A stretch of DNA of 64,000 nt, taken from Methylophilus sp. QUAN (lineage in GTDB: Bacteria > Pseudomonadota > Gammaproteobacteria > Burkholderiales > Methylophilaceae). The stretch spans positions 992,001 to 1,056,000 of the forward strand of contig NZ_JADKYT010000001.1 of the NCBI RefSeq assembly GCF_015354445.1, written 5' to 3'. Position 1 is the first letter of the stretch; each line of letters starts with the position of its first letter. The position numbers were made by a program, and so were the translations under genes. Below the pieces are notes generated by a model. The model made no database searches. It was not told the DNA's origin and saw only the letters and a list, made by a program, of their open reading frames with translations. Positions 47,002 through 54,505 of the stretch are shown in pieces.

Positions 47002-47020
47002 GCTAGATTCTGAATAAATA

Positions 47021-47048
47021 AAAACGGATGCCTAGGCATCCGTTTTTT
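47021..47048 (+). terminator. Intrinsic terminator after the PAP2 gene
   Basis: Palindrome AAAACGGATGCC-TA-GGCATCCGTTTT followed by further T residues (six in total). It lies between convergent genes and has A-runs on the other side, so it may also serve the DUF2798 gene. Confidence 0.9.
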
Positions 47049-47063
47049 GTTTTACGTGGTCAG

Positions 47064-47333
47064 TTATTGGGCATCGACCAATCTTGCCACCAGATGCATC
47101 ACAATCGGCCTCACAACCAAGACACAACAAAACGCTACCGGCATTGCCAGCGCATAAGCATGCAATACGTGTAACACATAGCCTGTTTGTATACCGCTAT
47201 TGGCGGCGACAATCACCATGGACATTAGAAATGCCATGATGCCTGCCATGAAAAAGGCAAAGACATAAGGCGTAAATCTTTTAGGGACCTTACGAAAGAT
47301 AGTTTTGCGTAAACCGTTTTTTGTTTGCGTCAT
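47064..47333 (-). CDS. DUF2798 small membrane protein
   Basis: An 89-residue protein with two hydrophobic segments and a basic N-terminus (MTQTKNGLRKTIFRKVPKRF). The pattern FTPYVFAFFMAGIMAFLMS and MPVAFCCVLVVRPIVMHLVA is DUF2798-like. I choose the ATG at 47333, six bases after GGAG; ATG 47336 and a TTG at 47345 are alternatives. It is divergent from the LysR gene at 47450. A second DUF2798 gene occurs at 51140. Function unknown. Confidence 0.72.
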   Translation of the reverse strand: MTQTKNGLRKTIFRKVPKRFTPYVFAFFMAGIMAFLMSMVIVAANSGIQTGYVLHVLHAYALAMPVAFCCVLVVRPIVMHLVARLVDAQ

Positions 47334-47419
47334 CATGCTCTCCAATCAGTGTTGTCACTATAGAGTGATATATCCACTGCGAGTAGCCGCTTGAGTATTG
47401 AATCAATATAAAGATAAAC

Positions 47420-47445
47420 TATCGAATCATATTATTAATTCGATA
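47420..47445. promoter_or_regulatory. Inverted repeat at the LysR gene start, candidate operator
   Basis: TATCGAAT (47420-47427) and ATTCGATA (47438-47445) are perfect reverse complements with a 10-base spacer, typical of a LysR dimer site. The right arm ends four bases before the LysR ATG, so binding would directly affect its own expression and perhaps that of the divergent DUF2798 gene. Confidence 0.5.
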
Positions 47446-47449
47446 CTAA

Positions 47450-48367
47450 ATGGATACCTTAAGAAGTATAGAAAGCTTTGTCAAAGCCGTGCAGGCTGGC
47501 AGTATTGCCGCTGGTGCCAGATTACAGGGCATCACAGCTGCTGCTGCCAGCCAGAATATTCAGCGGCTGGAGAAATCATTAGGCGCACGTTTGCTGGTTC
47601 GCACGACACGCAAGTTGTCGATGACAGAAAGCGGGGAGCTTTATTATGCTGAAGTGCAGCCAGTCATCGCCGCACTCAGCAAGGCACAAGCGGTCATCAC
47701 CGAGTTTCATGGCCAACCACAAGGCCGCTTAAGGATAGGCTCATCGGTGGCCTTCGGCCGACATGTGCTGATGCCGTTGATCCCGGCCTTTACCCGCCAG
47801 TTTCCTAAAGTTTCTATTGAACTCGTATTATCTGACCATAGCCTCGATCATGTCACCGAAGACATTGATATCAGTATCCGTTTTAATCAGCAGTTGGAGC
47901 CCGGGCTGGTCGCGCGCAAGATTGCCAGCGTGCCGGTATTGTATTGTGCTTCGCCCGCGTACCTTCAAAGAAAAGGCACGCCTAGCAGTCCCGAGGCGCT
48001 TAGCCAGCATGATTGCCTGATGTTTCGCGTGCCGGTGGATGGGCGGTTGCTAAGTTGGGTATTTGATCGCAATGGCATGCACTATGAGCCAGAAATCAAT
48101 CCCAGTATTATTTGTAACGATATTGATTCGCTACGCCGACTGGCGGTTGAGGGGGCAGGAATCGCACGCCTGGCAGCTTTTGTGGCCAATGATGATATCC
48201 GGCAGGGGAGTTTAGTGGCCTTGTTTCAATCCGACGCGACGCAGTATGATTCGGTGCAATCCATCCCTTTATCCTTTTATGCCTGTTACCGTGATCAGCA
48301 TGCCATGACCAACAAGGTGCGGGCTTTTATGGATTATCTGGTCAAAGCGATGCCGAGTAGCTGGTAA
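47450..48367 (+). CDS. LysR-family transcriptional regulator
   Basis: A 305-residue LysR regulator of the CrgA/DsdC-like group. The winged helix is MDTLRSIESFVKAVQAGSIA with AAAASQNIQRLEKSLGARLL as recognition part, followed by the effector domain from about residue 90. No Shine-Dalgarno site is seen before the ATG; an inverted repeat takes its place. The likely target is the divergent DUF2798 gene and itself. Effector unknown. Confidence 0.92.
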   Translation: MDTLRSIESFVKAVQAGSIAAGARLQGITAAAASQNIQRLEKSLGARLLVRTTRKLSMTESGELYYAEVQPVIAALSKAQAVITEFHGQPQGRLRIGSSVAFGRHVLMPLIPAFTRQFPKVSIELVLSDHSLDHVTEDIDISIRFNQQLEPGLVARKIASVPVLYCASPAYLQRKGTPSSPEALSQHDCLMFRVPVDGRLLSWVFDRNGMHYEPEINPSIICNDIDSLRRLAVEGAGIARLAAFVANDDIRQGSLVALFQSDATQYDSVQSIPLSFYACYRDQHAMTNKVRAFMDYLVKAMPSSW

Positions 48368-48612
48368 TCCCTGCGCAGTGCAATAACACATTTTTTGTCT
48401 CTTATCAGCAACGCACAGTCTGGATTGCTTATTTTTATTAAAATACTTGTTGCTAATATTCAATATTGCGTGCATAGTACACCCTCACGAAGTTCAAGTA
48501 GTGTTGTTGTTCTCCGGTTCTATCTTTTGGTTCTATCGTTACTTCTCGCCATCTTGATCCTCGTTTTTAAGGGTATTTACCCGCTTTTTTATATTTTATC
48601 CAAGGATTTATT
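48368..48612 (+). promoter_or_regulatory. Leader region of the cold-shock gene
   Basis: A gene-free, AT-rich stretch of 245 bases before cspA. Cold-shock genes usually carry a long 5' untranslated region that folds differently in the cold; the length and the AAGGA ribosome-binding site near 48600 fit this. I could not place the promoter with certainty (TTGTTG at 48447 and TGCATA at 48471 are one option). A short frame inside it is not convincing. Confidence 0.45.
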
Positions 48613-48819
48613 ATGGTGACAGGTTCTGTTAAATGGTTTAACGACTCTAAAGGTTTTGGTTTCATCACTCCGGACAACGGCGGCGAAGATTTGTTTGCAC
48701 ATTTCTCTGCAATTCAATCTGCTGGCTTCAAAACTTTGAAAGAAAACCAACGCGTGAGCTTTGAAGTAGCAACTGGCCCTAAAGGCAAACAAGCTGCAAA
48801 TATTCAAATCATTGAATAA
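48613..48819 (+). CDS. cspA: Cold-shock protein (CspA family)
   Basis: A 68-residue nucleic-acid chaperone with a single cold-shock domain. RNP1 (KGFGFITP) and RNP2 (DLFAHFSAI) motifs are intact, and [14 protein letters not shown] is the standard start. It melts RNA structure and helps translation in the cold. The stop is followed by a terminator and then infA, so readthrough or a separate promoter would be needed for infA. Confidence 0.95.
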   Translation: MVTGSVKWFNDSKGFGFITPDNGGEDLFAHFSAIQSAGFKTLKENQRVSFEVATGPKGKQAANIQIIE

Positions 48820-48859
48820 TTCAAAGCCTGTCCGCTGAGTTGCTCAAGTGACTCACCGG

Positions 48860-48887
48860 AAAAAGCCCGGAGTCCCCGGGCTTTTTT
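48860..48887 (+). terminator. Intrinsic terminator between cspA and infA
   Basis: Stem AAAAAGCCCGG/CCGGGCTTTTT, loop AGTCC, with T6 directly behind. It ends only 19 bases before the infA ATG, so infA must rely on readthrough or on a promoter within or before this site. Confidence 0.9.
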
Positions 48888-48906
48888 ATTGTTAAAAGGA
48901 TGCTTA

Positions 48907-49143
48907 ATGGCAAAAGAAGAGTTAATTGAAATGCAAGGTGCAGTGACCGAGATCCTGCCAGATGCACGCTATCGCGTGAAACTGGACAATGGTCATGAGT
49001 TAATCGCTTACACTGGCGGTAAAATGCGTAAACACAAAATCCGCATTTTGGCTGGCGATAAAATCACTATCGAAATGTCCCCTTATGACATGGACAAAGG
49101 CCGTATTATTTTCCGTCATTTAGAGCCACGCAAGCCGTTCTAA
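48907..49143 (+). CDS. infA: Translation initiation factor IF-1 (probable second copy)
   Basis: A 78-residue S1-type OB-fold protein. [20 protein letters not shown] and [20 protein letters not shown] are the IF-1 landmarks, as is VTVEMSPYD-like [16 protein letters not shown] start at ATG 48907, just after AAAGGATGCTTA; the frame is open to 48889. In betaproteobacteria the main infA lies in the ribosomal protein operon; a copy beside cspA suggests a second, cold-linked IF-1. The six residues at the C-terminus (LEPRKPF) extend past the 72-residue E. coli protein. Confidence 0.92.
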   Translation: MAKEELIEMQGAVTEILPDARYRVKLDNGHELIAYTGGKMRKHKIRILAGDKITIEMSPYDMDKGRIIFRHLEPRKPF

Positions 49144-49153
49144 TCTCTCTGAG

Positions 49154-49633
49154 TCATTTGGACTCAATCTGACCAATGGCTTGCAACCTGGTTTGCAAGG
49201 CCTCACGGTCATTCAATATTGATGGATCTAACTGCAAAAAGGCCTCGATACGAGCTCTGAGTAGGCGATAAGCCTGTTCAAAGCTGGCTTGTATCTGTGC
49301 GTCACTGCCTGTGGCTTTAGCTGGATCTTCAACGCCCCAATGCGCGCGCATCACATCGCCTAGATAAGCTGGGCAGGTTTCTCCTGCGGCATTGCTGCAC
49401 ACTGTAATCACGATGTCCGGTTTGACCGGGAGATTGTCCCAGGACTTACTCCGGTAACCTTCAGTCACAATGCCTTTGGCTTGTAATAATGCAATTGAGC
49501 GCGGATGCACTTCGCCGGTTGGCTGGCTACCGGCACTCATCGCACGCATGGATGGCGGTGCGAGATGATTAAACGTGGCTTCGGCAATAATCGAGCGACA
49601 GGAGTTGCCGGTACATAAAAACAGGATGTGCAT
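49154..49633 (-). CDS. arsC: Arsenate reductase, low-molecular-weight phosphatase type
   Basis: A 159-residue ArsC of the thioredoxin-coupled family that reduces arsenate to arsenite. The phosphatase-like loop is CTGNSCRS (C7, C12, R13), and the redox pair C79 and C87 lies in TVCSNAAGETCP; all catalytic cysteines are present. I start at ATG 49633, since homologues begin just before ILFLCTGNSCRS; ATG 49648 inside acr3 is the alternative. It is the last gene of the arsR-acr3-arsC operon. The C-terminal 30 residues go beyond the core fold. Confidence 0.93.
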   Translation of the reverse strand: MHILFLCTGNSCRSIIAEATFNHLAPPSMRAMSAGSQPTGEVHPRSIALLQAKGIVTEGYRSKSWDNLPVKPDIVITVCSNAAGETCPAYLGDVMRAHWGVEDPAKATGSDAQIQASFEQAYRLLRARIEAFLQLDPSILNDREALQTRLQAIGQIESK

Positions 49634-49634
49634 A

Positions 49635-50672
49635 TTAAGCGCTTTCATACCAATGCTTGGAGCGGTTGACGATGGCTACAATGGATAGCATGACGGGGAC
49701 TTCAATCAACACACCCACCACGGTCGCCAGGGCTGCACCTGAGTCAAAGCCAAACAAGGCAATTGCCGTCGCGACAGCCAGTTCAAAAAAGTTCGAGGCT
49801 CCTATAAGTGCCGAAGGTCCTGCCACGCAATGCGCGACTTTTAATTTTTTGTTTAACCAGTAAGCCAGCAGGGCGTTAAAGTAGACCTGAATCAAAATCG
49901 GCACGGCGAGCAGGGCAATGATCAGTGGTTGCGCCAGAATCTGCTGCCCTTGAAAAGCAAACAGTAACACCAGGGTCAGCAATAGCGCCGCCATTGAAAA
50001 CGGTTGTATGCGTTTTTGTGCCGTATCAAATACTGCCTGGCCTTTTGACAGTAGCCACTGTCGCAACCATTGGCTCAATATGACGGGCACAACGATAAAC
50101 AACGCAACAGAGGTCAGCAGTGTCTGCCAGGGGACGGTGATGCTGGAAAGCCCAAGTAGCAAGGCGACAATGGGGGCGAAAGCAAACAGCATGATGGTGT
50201 CATTGATCGCCACTTGTGACAGCGTGAATCTGGGTTCGCCATGACAGAGGTTGCTCCAGACAAATACCATGGCGGTGCAGGGGGCTGCCGCGAGTAGAAT
50301 CAGTCCGGCAATATAACTGTCGATTTGGTCTGTGGGCAGCCAGGGGGCGAATAGCTGCCGAATAAATAGCCAGGCCAAGAGGGCCATGGTGAATGGTTTG
50401 ACCAGCCAGTTAATTGCCAGTGTGACTGCAATGCCTTTGGCATGGCCAAATACTTCACGCATGGCACGAAAGTCTACTTTAACCAGCATGGGGATGATCA
50501 TGACCCAGATCAGCGCTGCCACAGGCAGGTTGACCTCGGCCAGCTTTGCTTCGCCTATCTGGTGAAAGAACGCAGGCGCTATTTTGCCCAGGAGTATCCC
50601 TACGATAATACAGCCTATCACCCACCAGGTGAGGTGTCGTTCAAAGCGGTTGATGCCTGGGGTTGTTGTCAT
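49635..50672 (-). CDS. acr3: Arsenite efflux transporter, ACR3 family
   Basis: A 345-residue membrane protein with ten spans that exports arsenite. Family landmarks are IPMLVKVDFRAM in span 2, LAAAPCTAMVFVWSNLCHGE with the essential cysteine, and GPSALIGASNFFELAVATAI near the C-terminus. The ATG at 50672 overlaps the arsR stop (TGATG); the longer frame to 50699 would lie within arsR. ACR3 replaces ArsB in this operon. Confidence 0.95.
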   Translation of the reverse strand: MTTTPGINRFERHLTWWVIGCIIVGILLGKIAPAFFHQIGEAKLAEVNLPVAALIWVMIIPMLVKVDFRAMREVFGHAKGIAVTLAINWLVKPFTMALLAWLFIRQLFAPWLPTDQIDSYIAGLILLAAAPCTAMVFVWSNLCHGEPRFTLSQVAINDTIMLFAFAPIVALLLGLSSITVPWQTLLTSVALFIVVPVILSQWLRQWLLSKGQAVFDTAQKRIQPFSMAALLLTLVLLFAFQGQQILAQPLIIALLAVPILIQVYFNALLAYWLNKKLKVAHCVAGPSALIGASNFFELAVATAIALFGFDSGAALATVVGVLIEVPVMLSIVAIVNRSKHWYESA

Positions 50673-51007
50673 CACTCGTTTTCTTTCGTTGGCTGGCACT
50701 GCATGTCAGGGCAGCATGCCGCCTGGCCTGCGCAGCAGTTGTCGGTGAGGTAGGTTAATAATGCGTTCATGCTTTGATAATTAGCCGAATAATAAATAAA
50801 GCGGCTTTCTTGTTTGGCACTAATCATTCCGGCATGGCTGAGTTCTTTCAAGTGGAATGACAGCGTGCTGTTGGGGATATGCAGCGTTTGTGAAATGACC
50901 CCCGCAGATAGTCCTGCCGGTCCTGCTTGTACCAGGCATCTGAAAATATCCAGCCGGGCTTCCTGGGCGAGGGCGAAGAGTAGTGTGACTGCTTGTTGTG
51001 AGTTCAT
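50672..51007 (-). CDS. arsR: ArsR-family arsenic-responsive repressor with C-terminal cysteine cluster
   Basis: A 111-residue winged-helix repressor. The recognition part is LHIPNSTLSFHLKELSHAGM. The classical ELCVCDL motif of the E. coli-type sensor is missing; five cysteines are at the C-terminus (C91, C92, C98, C99, C104 in NCCAGQAACCPDMQCQ), so As(III) is probably sensed there, as in the Acidithiobacillus-type repressors. It heads an operon with acr3 and arsC and has a perfect palindrome just before its start. Confidence 0.93.
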   Translation of the reverse strand: MNSQQAVTLLFALAQEARLDIFRCLVQAGPAGLSAGVISQTLHIPNSTLSFHLKELSHAGMISAKQESRFIYYSANYQSMNALLTYLTDNCCAGQAACCPDMQCQPTKENE

Positions 51008-51011
51008 TTAA

Positions 51012-51039
51012 CTATATTTCCATAAATATGGAAATATAG
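51012..51039. promoter_or_regulatory. Probable ArsR operator
   Basis: CTATATTTCCAT and ATGGAAATATAG form perfect 12-base arms around a central AAAT. The palindrome ends four bases before the arsR ATG and contains the only possible ribosome-binding site (GGAAA on the minus strand), so bound ArsR would cover both the promoter start and the translation start. Confidence 0.75.
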
Positions 51040-51139
51040 CAAGGTATGCCGGAAGTGTATGGTGTAAGAGGCGCGGTAAGGCGATGTTGAAGAAAAGCGT
51101 TACCATAGGGCAACGCTTTTCTCATGCAAAGGGATGGTC

Positions 51140-51388
51140 TTACGTTGGGTCTTTAACCAGCCATTCCGTCAATCGTAATAATGATGGCGCAATCAGCAGG
51201 ATGCTGATGAACACAATCGGCCAGGCGACGCTGATACTGGTTAACCATTTCTCAAACAATATGGCTGTTGGTACATGATTAATCAGCAGAATCGACAGTG
51301 TCACAATATTGACCGTGACCAGTGACATCAGCAGCGCAAATACCAGCTTGCGTTTTAACGCCACGCGTTTGTCAGTGCTGTTTACCAT
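51140..51388 (-). CDS. DUF2798 small membrane protein
   Basis: An 82-residue protein with two hydrophobic segments: KRKLVFALLMSLVTVNIVTL and WPIVFISILLIAPSLLRLTE. The layout and the basic N-terminus resemble DUF2798, like the gene at 47064, but it is clearly different in sequence. Its ATG overlaps the end of the SDR gene by seven bases, so both are in one operon under the TetR-type sites upstream of the SDR gene. Function unknown. Confidence 0.7.
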   Translation of the reverse strand: MVNSTDKRVALKRKLVFALLMSLVTVNIVTLSILLINHVPTAILFEKWLTSISVAWPIVFISILLIAPSLLRLTEWLVKDPT

Positions 51389-52125
51389 GGCAATGGCTGG
51401 TCTTCATGGAAATAAGCACCGGTCGGGCCTTGCTCATCCAGTGTGGCCAGTCTGACAGAGGTTTTCCAGCTGTCACTGATTTCCATAGGTGCATTGGGAC
51501 CGCCCAGATCTGTTTTCACCCAGCCTGGATGCGCAGAGTTCACCTTGATGTGGCTATCTTTTAAAGCGTGTGCCAGATGGATGGTAAACATGTTTAACGC
51601 AGACTTGGAGGCGTTATAAGCTAGGCCTTTAGCAACTTCAATCGGTGAGTCGGGTGCACTGTGCAAGGTTTGCGAGCCTAGGATGCTAGACAAGTTCACG
51701 ATGCGCGCGGCAGGGGCGCGTTGCAGTAAAGGAATCAAGGCCTGTGTCAGGGCGACCACCGCAAAAAAGTTTGCTTCGAAAGTTGTTTTCAATGTGTCCT
51801 GATCCACATTTAAGGTGTTGTTCTGGCCGATCAGTTCTTCTTTGAGGATGCCCGCATTATTGACCAGGATATCCAGCTTGCCGAAACGTGATTCCAATGC
51901 TGCGGCCACGGCTTGTGGGGAGTTCGCCAGTGCTGCGTCATAGTGCAGGTATTCTGCGTCTATTCCCAAGGATTTCAATTCGACCACGGCCTGCTCACCT
52001 TTCAGAGCGTCCCTGGCGCCGATAATGACTTTAATGCCTTGTTCCCCCAGTTTCTTGGCGGTTTCAAAGCCAATGCCACGGTTGCCACCTGTAATCAATG
52101 CAATGCGTTGTTGTAAAACACTCAT
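51382..52125 (-). CDS. Short-chain dehydrogenase/reductase
   Basis: A 247-residue SDR of the classical, carbonyl-reductase-like type. Cofactor loop TGGNRGIG (residues about 13-20), the NNAG motif, the catalytic serine in VNLSSILG and the YNASK motif with Tyr and Lys are all present. An insertion in the middle and DSPIEVAKGLAYNASKSALN resemble plant/bacterial carbonyl reductases that act on quinones or ketones. AAGGAG precedes the start. It is divergent from a TetR gene with three operator-like sites between, so TetR control is likely. Substrate unknown. Confidence 0.93.
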   Translation of the reverse strand: MSVLQQRIALITGGNRGIGFETAKKLGEQGIKVIIGARDALKGEQAVVELKSLGIDAEYLHYDAALANSPQAVAAALESRFGKLDILVNNAGILKEELIGQNNTLNVDQDTLKTTFEANFFAVVALTQALIPLLQRAPAARIVNLSSILGSQTLHSAPDSPIEVAKGLAYNASKSALNMFTIHLAHALKDSHIKVNSAHPGWVKTDLGGPNAPMEISDSWKTSVRLATLDEQGPTGAYFHEDQPLPW

Positions 52126-52161
52126 GTTTAGCTCCTTGTCAGTGCTGCGTTGTTTATTAAA

Positions 52162-52255
52162 TACCAGTCGGTAAATAAATACTAAAGCATGGCTGATAAA
52201 GTTGTCAACATATTTTTTACCAAGTGGTATAATAATTAAAAAAATACCTCAGGTA
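52162..52255. promoter_or_regulatory. Three TACC-GGTA palindromes between SDR and TetR genes
   Basis: TACCAGTCGGTA (52162-52173), TACCAAGTGGTA (52218-52229) and TACCTCAGGTA (52245-52255) all have the form TACC-N3/4-GGTA. The first lies 37 bases before the SDR start, and the last ends one base before the first possible TetR ATG and covers its AGG ribosome-binding site. This is the expected pattern for an autorepressing TetR protein that also controls the divergent SDR operon. Confidence 0.7.
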
Positions 52256-52256
52256 A

Positions 52257-52898
52257 ATGATGATGACAGCAGACACACTTGCAAAAAAACGCGGCAGGCC
52301 AGTGGCCTTTGATTACGAGACTGCCTTGCAGAATGCTATGCATGCTTTTTGGCAACATGGCTATGAAGGCACTTCCATGAGTACATTGATGGCGGCGATG
52401 GACATGAATAAGGCCAGTATTTACGCCGCTTATGGCAGTAAAGAGGCTTTATTTAAAAAAGCCCTTGAGCGTTATGTGCAAGGGCCAGCCAGTTTCCTGG
52501 CAGCGTCACTGGCGCAGCCAACAGCGGTGGCGGTGGTGCAGTTAATGCTATCGCAGGCGGCACAGATGCTGACAGATCAGTCACATCCTGCTGGTTGCCT
52601 GGTGACGCAAGGCGCATTGGCGTGTAGTGAAGAGTCTGCTGACATCAAGACATTATTAGGCGGCTATCGGCAGGCGCTTGAGCTGCAACTGGCACAGCGT
52701 TTTACACGTGCTGTCAGCGAACAGGATTTATTGGCGACGACAGGCCCGGTGGTATTAGCCAAGCTGGTGATGACGGTGCATCAAGGGATGGTGGTACAGG
52801 CCGTGGGGGGGGCAACACAGGCTGAGTTGTTTAATGTGGCCGCGATGACCACGCAGTTAATTGCACGAGTTTACACGACGACGGGCCAGGTAAAGTAG
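52257..52898 (+). CDS. TetR-family transcriptional regulator
   Basis: A 213-residue TetR regulator. The N-terminal HTH runs from about 15 to 60 (ALQNAMHAFWQHGYEGTSMS, then MNKASIYAAYGSKEALFKKA). The ligand domain contains HPAGCLVTQGALACSEES, typical of a TetR subgroup often found beside reductases. Three ATGs in a row (52257, 52260, 52263) are possible starts; the second or third suits the AGG site best. It very likely represses the divergent SDR-DUF2798 operon and itself. Ligand unknown. Confidence 0.92.
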   Translation: MMMTADTLAKKRGRPVAFDYETALQNAMHAFWQHGYEGTSMSTLMAAMDMNKASIYAAYGSKEALFKKALERYVQGPASFLAASLAQPTAVAVVQLMLSQAAQMLTDQSHPAGCLVTQGALACSEESADIKTLLGGYRQALELQLAQRFTRAVSEQDLLATTGPVVLAKLVMTVHQGMVVQAVGGATQAELFNVAAMTTQLIARVYTTTGQVK

Positions 52899-52935
52899 TT
52901 GGCTGCCATCCGGGTACAGATAGCAGCCATGGGGA

Positions 52936-53490
52936 TTAAACCGCGTTACGTACCAGCGTGATGGCCGCGAGTTTAGCGCGGCTGGCTGCGCCGCTGTTAG
53001 GGGCCAGGCGCTCAACCAGCGCGGCGCCTTCAAACAAGATGGTCAGTTGCTGGCCCAGGGCTTCTGGGTCTTTAGCGCCGGCATGACGGGCAATCTTGCA
53101 CAGATAACCTTGCAGCTCGGCAGACAGTACGACGGAATACTGGTTGATCGGATGTTCTGCTTCCGGAAACTCCACCGCTGCAATATGGAAGGGCAGGCCG
53201 CGGAATTCCGGCTGGCTGATCCATTGCGCCATCAGTTCACATAACAGTAACAGTAACTCCAGCGATTCTGCTTTCTTGTCGGCCAGTTGTGTATTTAGCC
53301 AGGCATAGAATTTATCAGACTTGTCACGCAAATAAGCCGTGATCAGCTGGTTTTTGCTGGGGAAGTGTTTGTACAAAGTCGCCTTGGCTACACCTGCCTC
53401 CAGAATGATAGTGTCTACACCAGACGCTTGAATTCCTCTGCTGTCAAACAGGCTGCTGGCTATGTTCAGTATTTTCTCTCGCATGTTCAT
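52936..53490 (-). CDS. TetR-family transcriptional regulator
   Basis: A 184-residue TetR regulator, not closely related to the one at 52257. The HTH is ILNIASSLFDSRGIQASGVD then AGVAKATLYKHFPSKNQLIT, and the C-terminal domain has QQLTILFEGAAL. It stands alone: the upstream minus-strand gene at 53549 is not a known target and the other neighbour converges. Targets and ligand are unknown. Confidence 0.9.
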   Translation of the reverse strand: MNMREKILNIASSLFDSRGIQASGVDTIILEAGVAKATLYKHFPSKNQLITAYLRDKSDKFYAWLNTQLADKKAESLELLLLLCELMAQWISQPEFRGLPFHIAAVEFPEAEHPINQYSVVLSAELQGYLCKIARHAGAKDPEALGQQLTILFEGAALVERLAPNSGAASRAKLAAITLVRNAV

Positions 53491-53548
53491 CGCTTATCCT
53501 TTTATCCCGATTTTCAGGGTTCCCGATCTTTCGTGTGTACCTTCTCGC

Positions 53549-54319
53549 TTATTCCCTAGGTAAGCGGTCGCGTCCCTGTGGCCGCATCAATTCTTGTGGG
53601 TACAGGCAACTGACGTACCCCAGTGCTTGCCGTAAAGGTTCTACCTGCTCTGCATCAACCTTGCCTTCTGTGACAAACATGATGAAGGCCTGGCGTTGTG
53701 TTTCTGGCAGCATCGCTGCCTGTGGCAACTGGCAACTACCATTTTGCATTTTCTGGTAAGCCAGGTTGAGCAAACTCAGCGTCACCGGATCTACCGTTCC
53801 GCCCAGCTGCCTGGCTGGCGCGCTTTCCAACGGTGATAACTCAGGCTGGGCCTGTTTGTGTGTCACTGGCACGACAGCCATCCAGACTACACATAAACTC
53901 ACCAACAAGCCGAACCATAACGAGCGGTAAAGCGCTGGCGTTGACAACTGGCTATGCACCGACTGGTCAAATAAATGCCAGGCCTGGTTGCTGGCCGTTT
54001 GTGACTGCACTTGTACCGCACCCACAGCCAGGAAAAACCACTGGTCGAGCAGGGTGGTGGGCAATTGGGCCACTGACTGCTGTTGCGCAGATTCCAACAT
54101 CCGACGGATGGTAGAAATATCCTGCATATTCAGTGCCGCTGCCCCGTTTTGCTGCAGACGGAGCATATTCCAGCCCATTAATTCATCACGCAGCCGGTAA
54201 AACGGCGCGTGCCTGCCCCATTGTTTTAAGCCGAGCTTCCACAAGCCATGCGTGGCATATGCCTTACACACGCGGCCGTATCGCTGTCTGGTCTGATTCA
54301 CGATCGCTAATAAATTCAC
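53549..54319 (-). CDS. Protein of unknown function with one central membrane segment
   Basis: A 256-residue protein. An N-terminal basic, helical region (about 1-130) precedes one hydrophobic segment (about 131-150, SLWFGLLVSLCVVWMAVVPV), and a soluble region with two cysteines (NGSCQLPQ and YVSCLYPQ) makes up the rest, probably in the periplasm. The start is GTG 54319 with AGGGG upstream. I do not recognise the family. It is divergent from mxaR with 186 bases between, so it may share regulation with the mxa operon. Confidence 0.62.
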   Translation of the reverse strand: MNLLAIVNQTRQRYGRVCKAYATHGLWKLGLKQWGRHAPFYRLRDELMGWNMLRLQQNGAAALNMQDISTIRRMLESAQQQSVAQLPTTLLDQWFFLAVGAVQVQSQTASNQAWHLFDQSVHSQLSTPALYRSLWFGLLVSLCVVWMAVVPVTHKQAQPELSPLESAPARQLGGTVDPVTLSLLNLAYQKMQNGSCQLPQAAMLPETQRQAFIMFVTEGKVDAEQVEPLRQALGYVSCLYPQELMRPQGRDRLPRE

Positions 54320-54386
54320 GCCAATAACCCCTAAAAAATCCGCTTGCTTTTATTTCGATGGCTGCAGTAGACTAGATAAAAGTGAA

Positions 54387-54398
54387 CAGACCTGTCTG
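54387..54398. promoter_or_regulatory. Short palindrome in the divergent region upstream of mxaR
   Basis: CAGAC-CT-GTCTG, a five-base inverted repeat, lies 108 bases before mxaR and 68 bases before the divergent gene at 54319. It is a weak candidate for a regulator site. No clear promoter can be named in this 186-base gap. Confidence 0.3.
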
Positions 54399-54505
54399 CA
54401 TATTAGCGTGGTCACACGCAAAATGCAACTGGTCATCAACACACTCTATTCCAGAAGCTACTTTGGCATCATAGCGCTGGCCGAATTTGTAAACAAGGGA
54501 TCATC

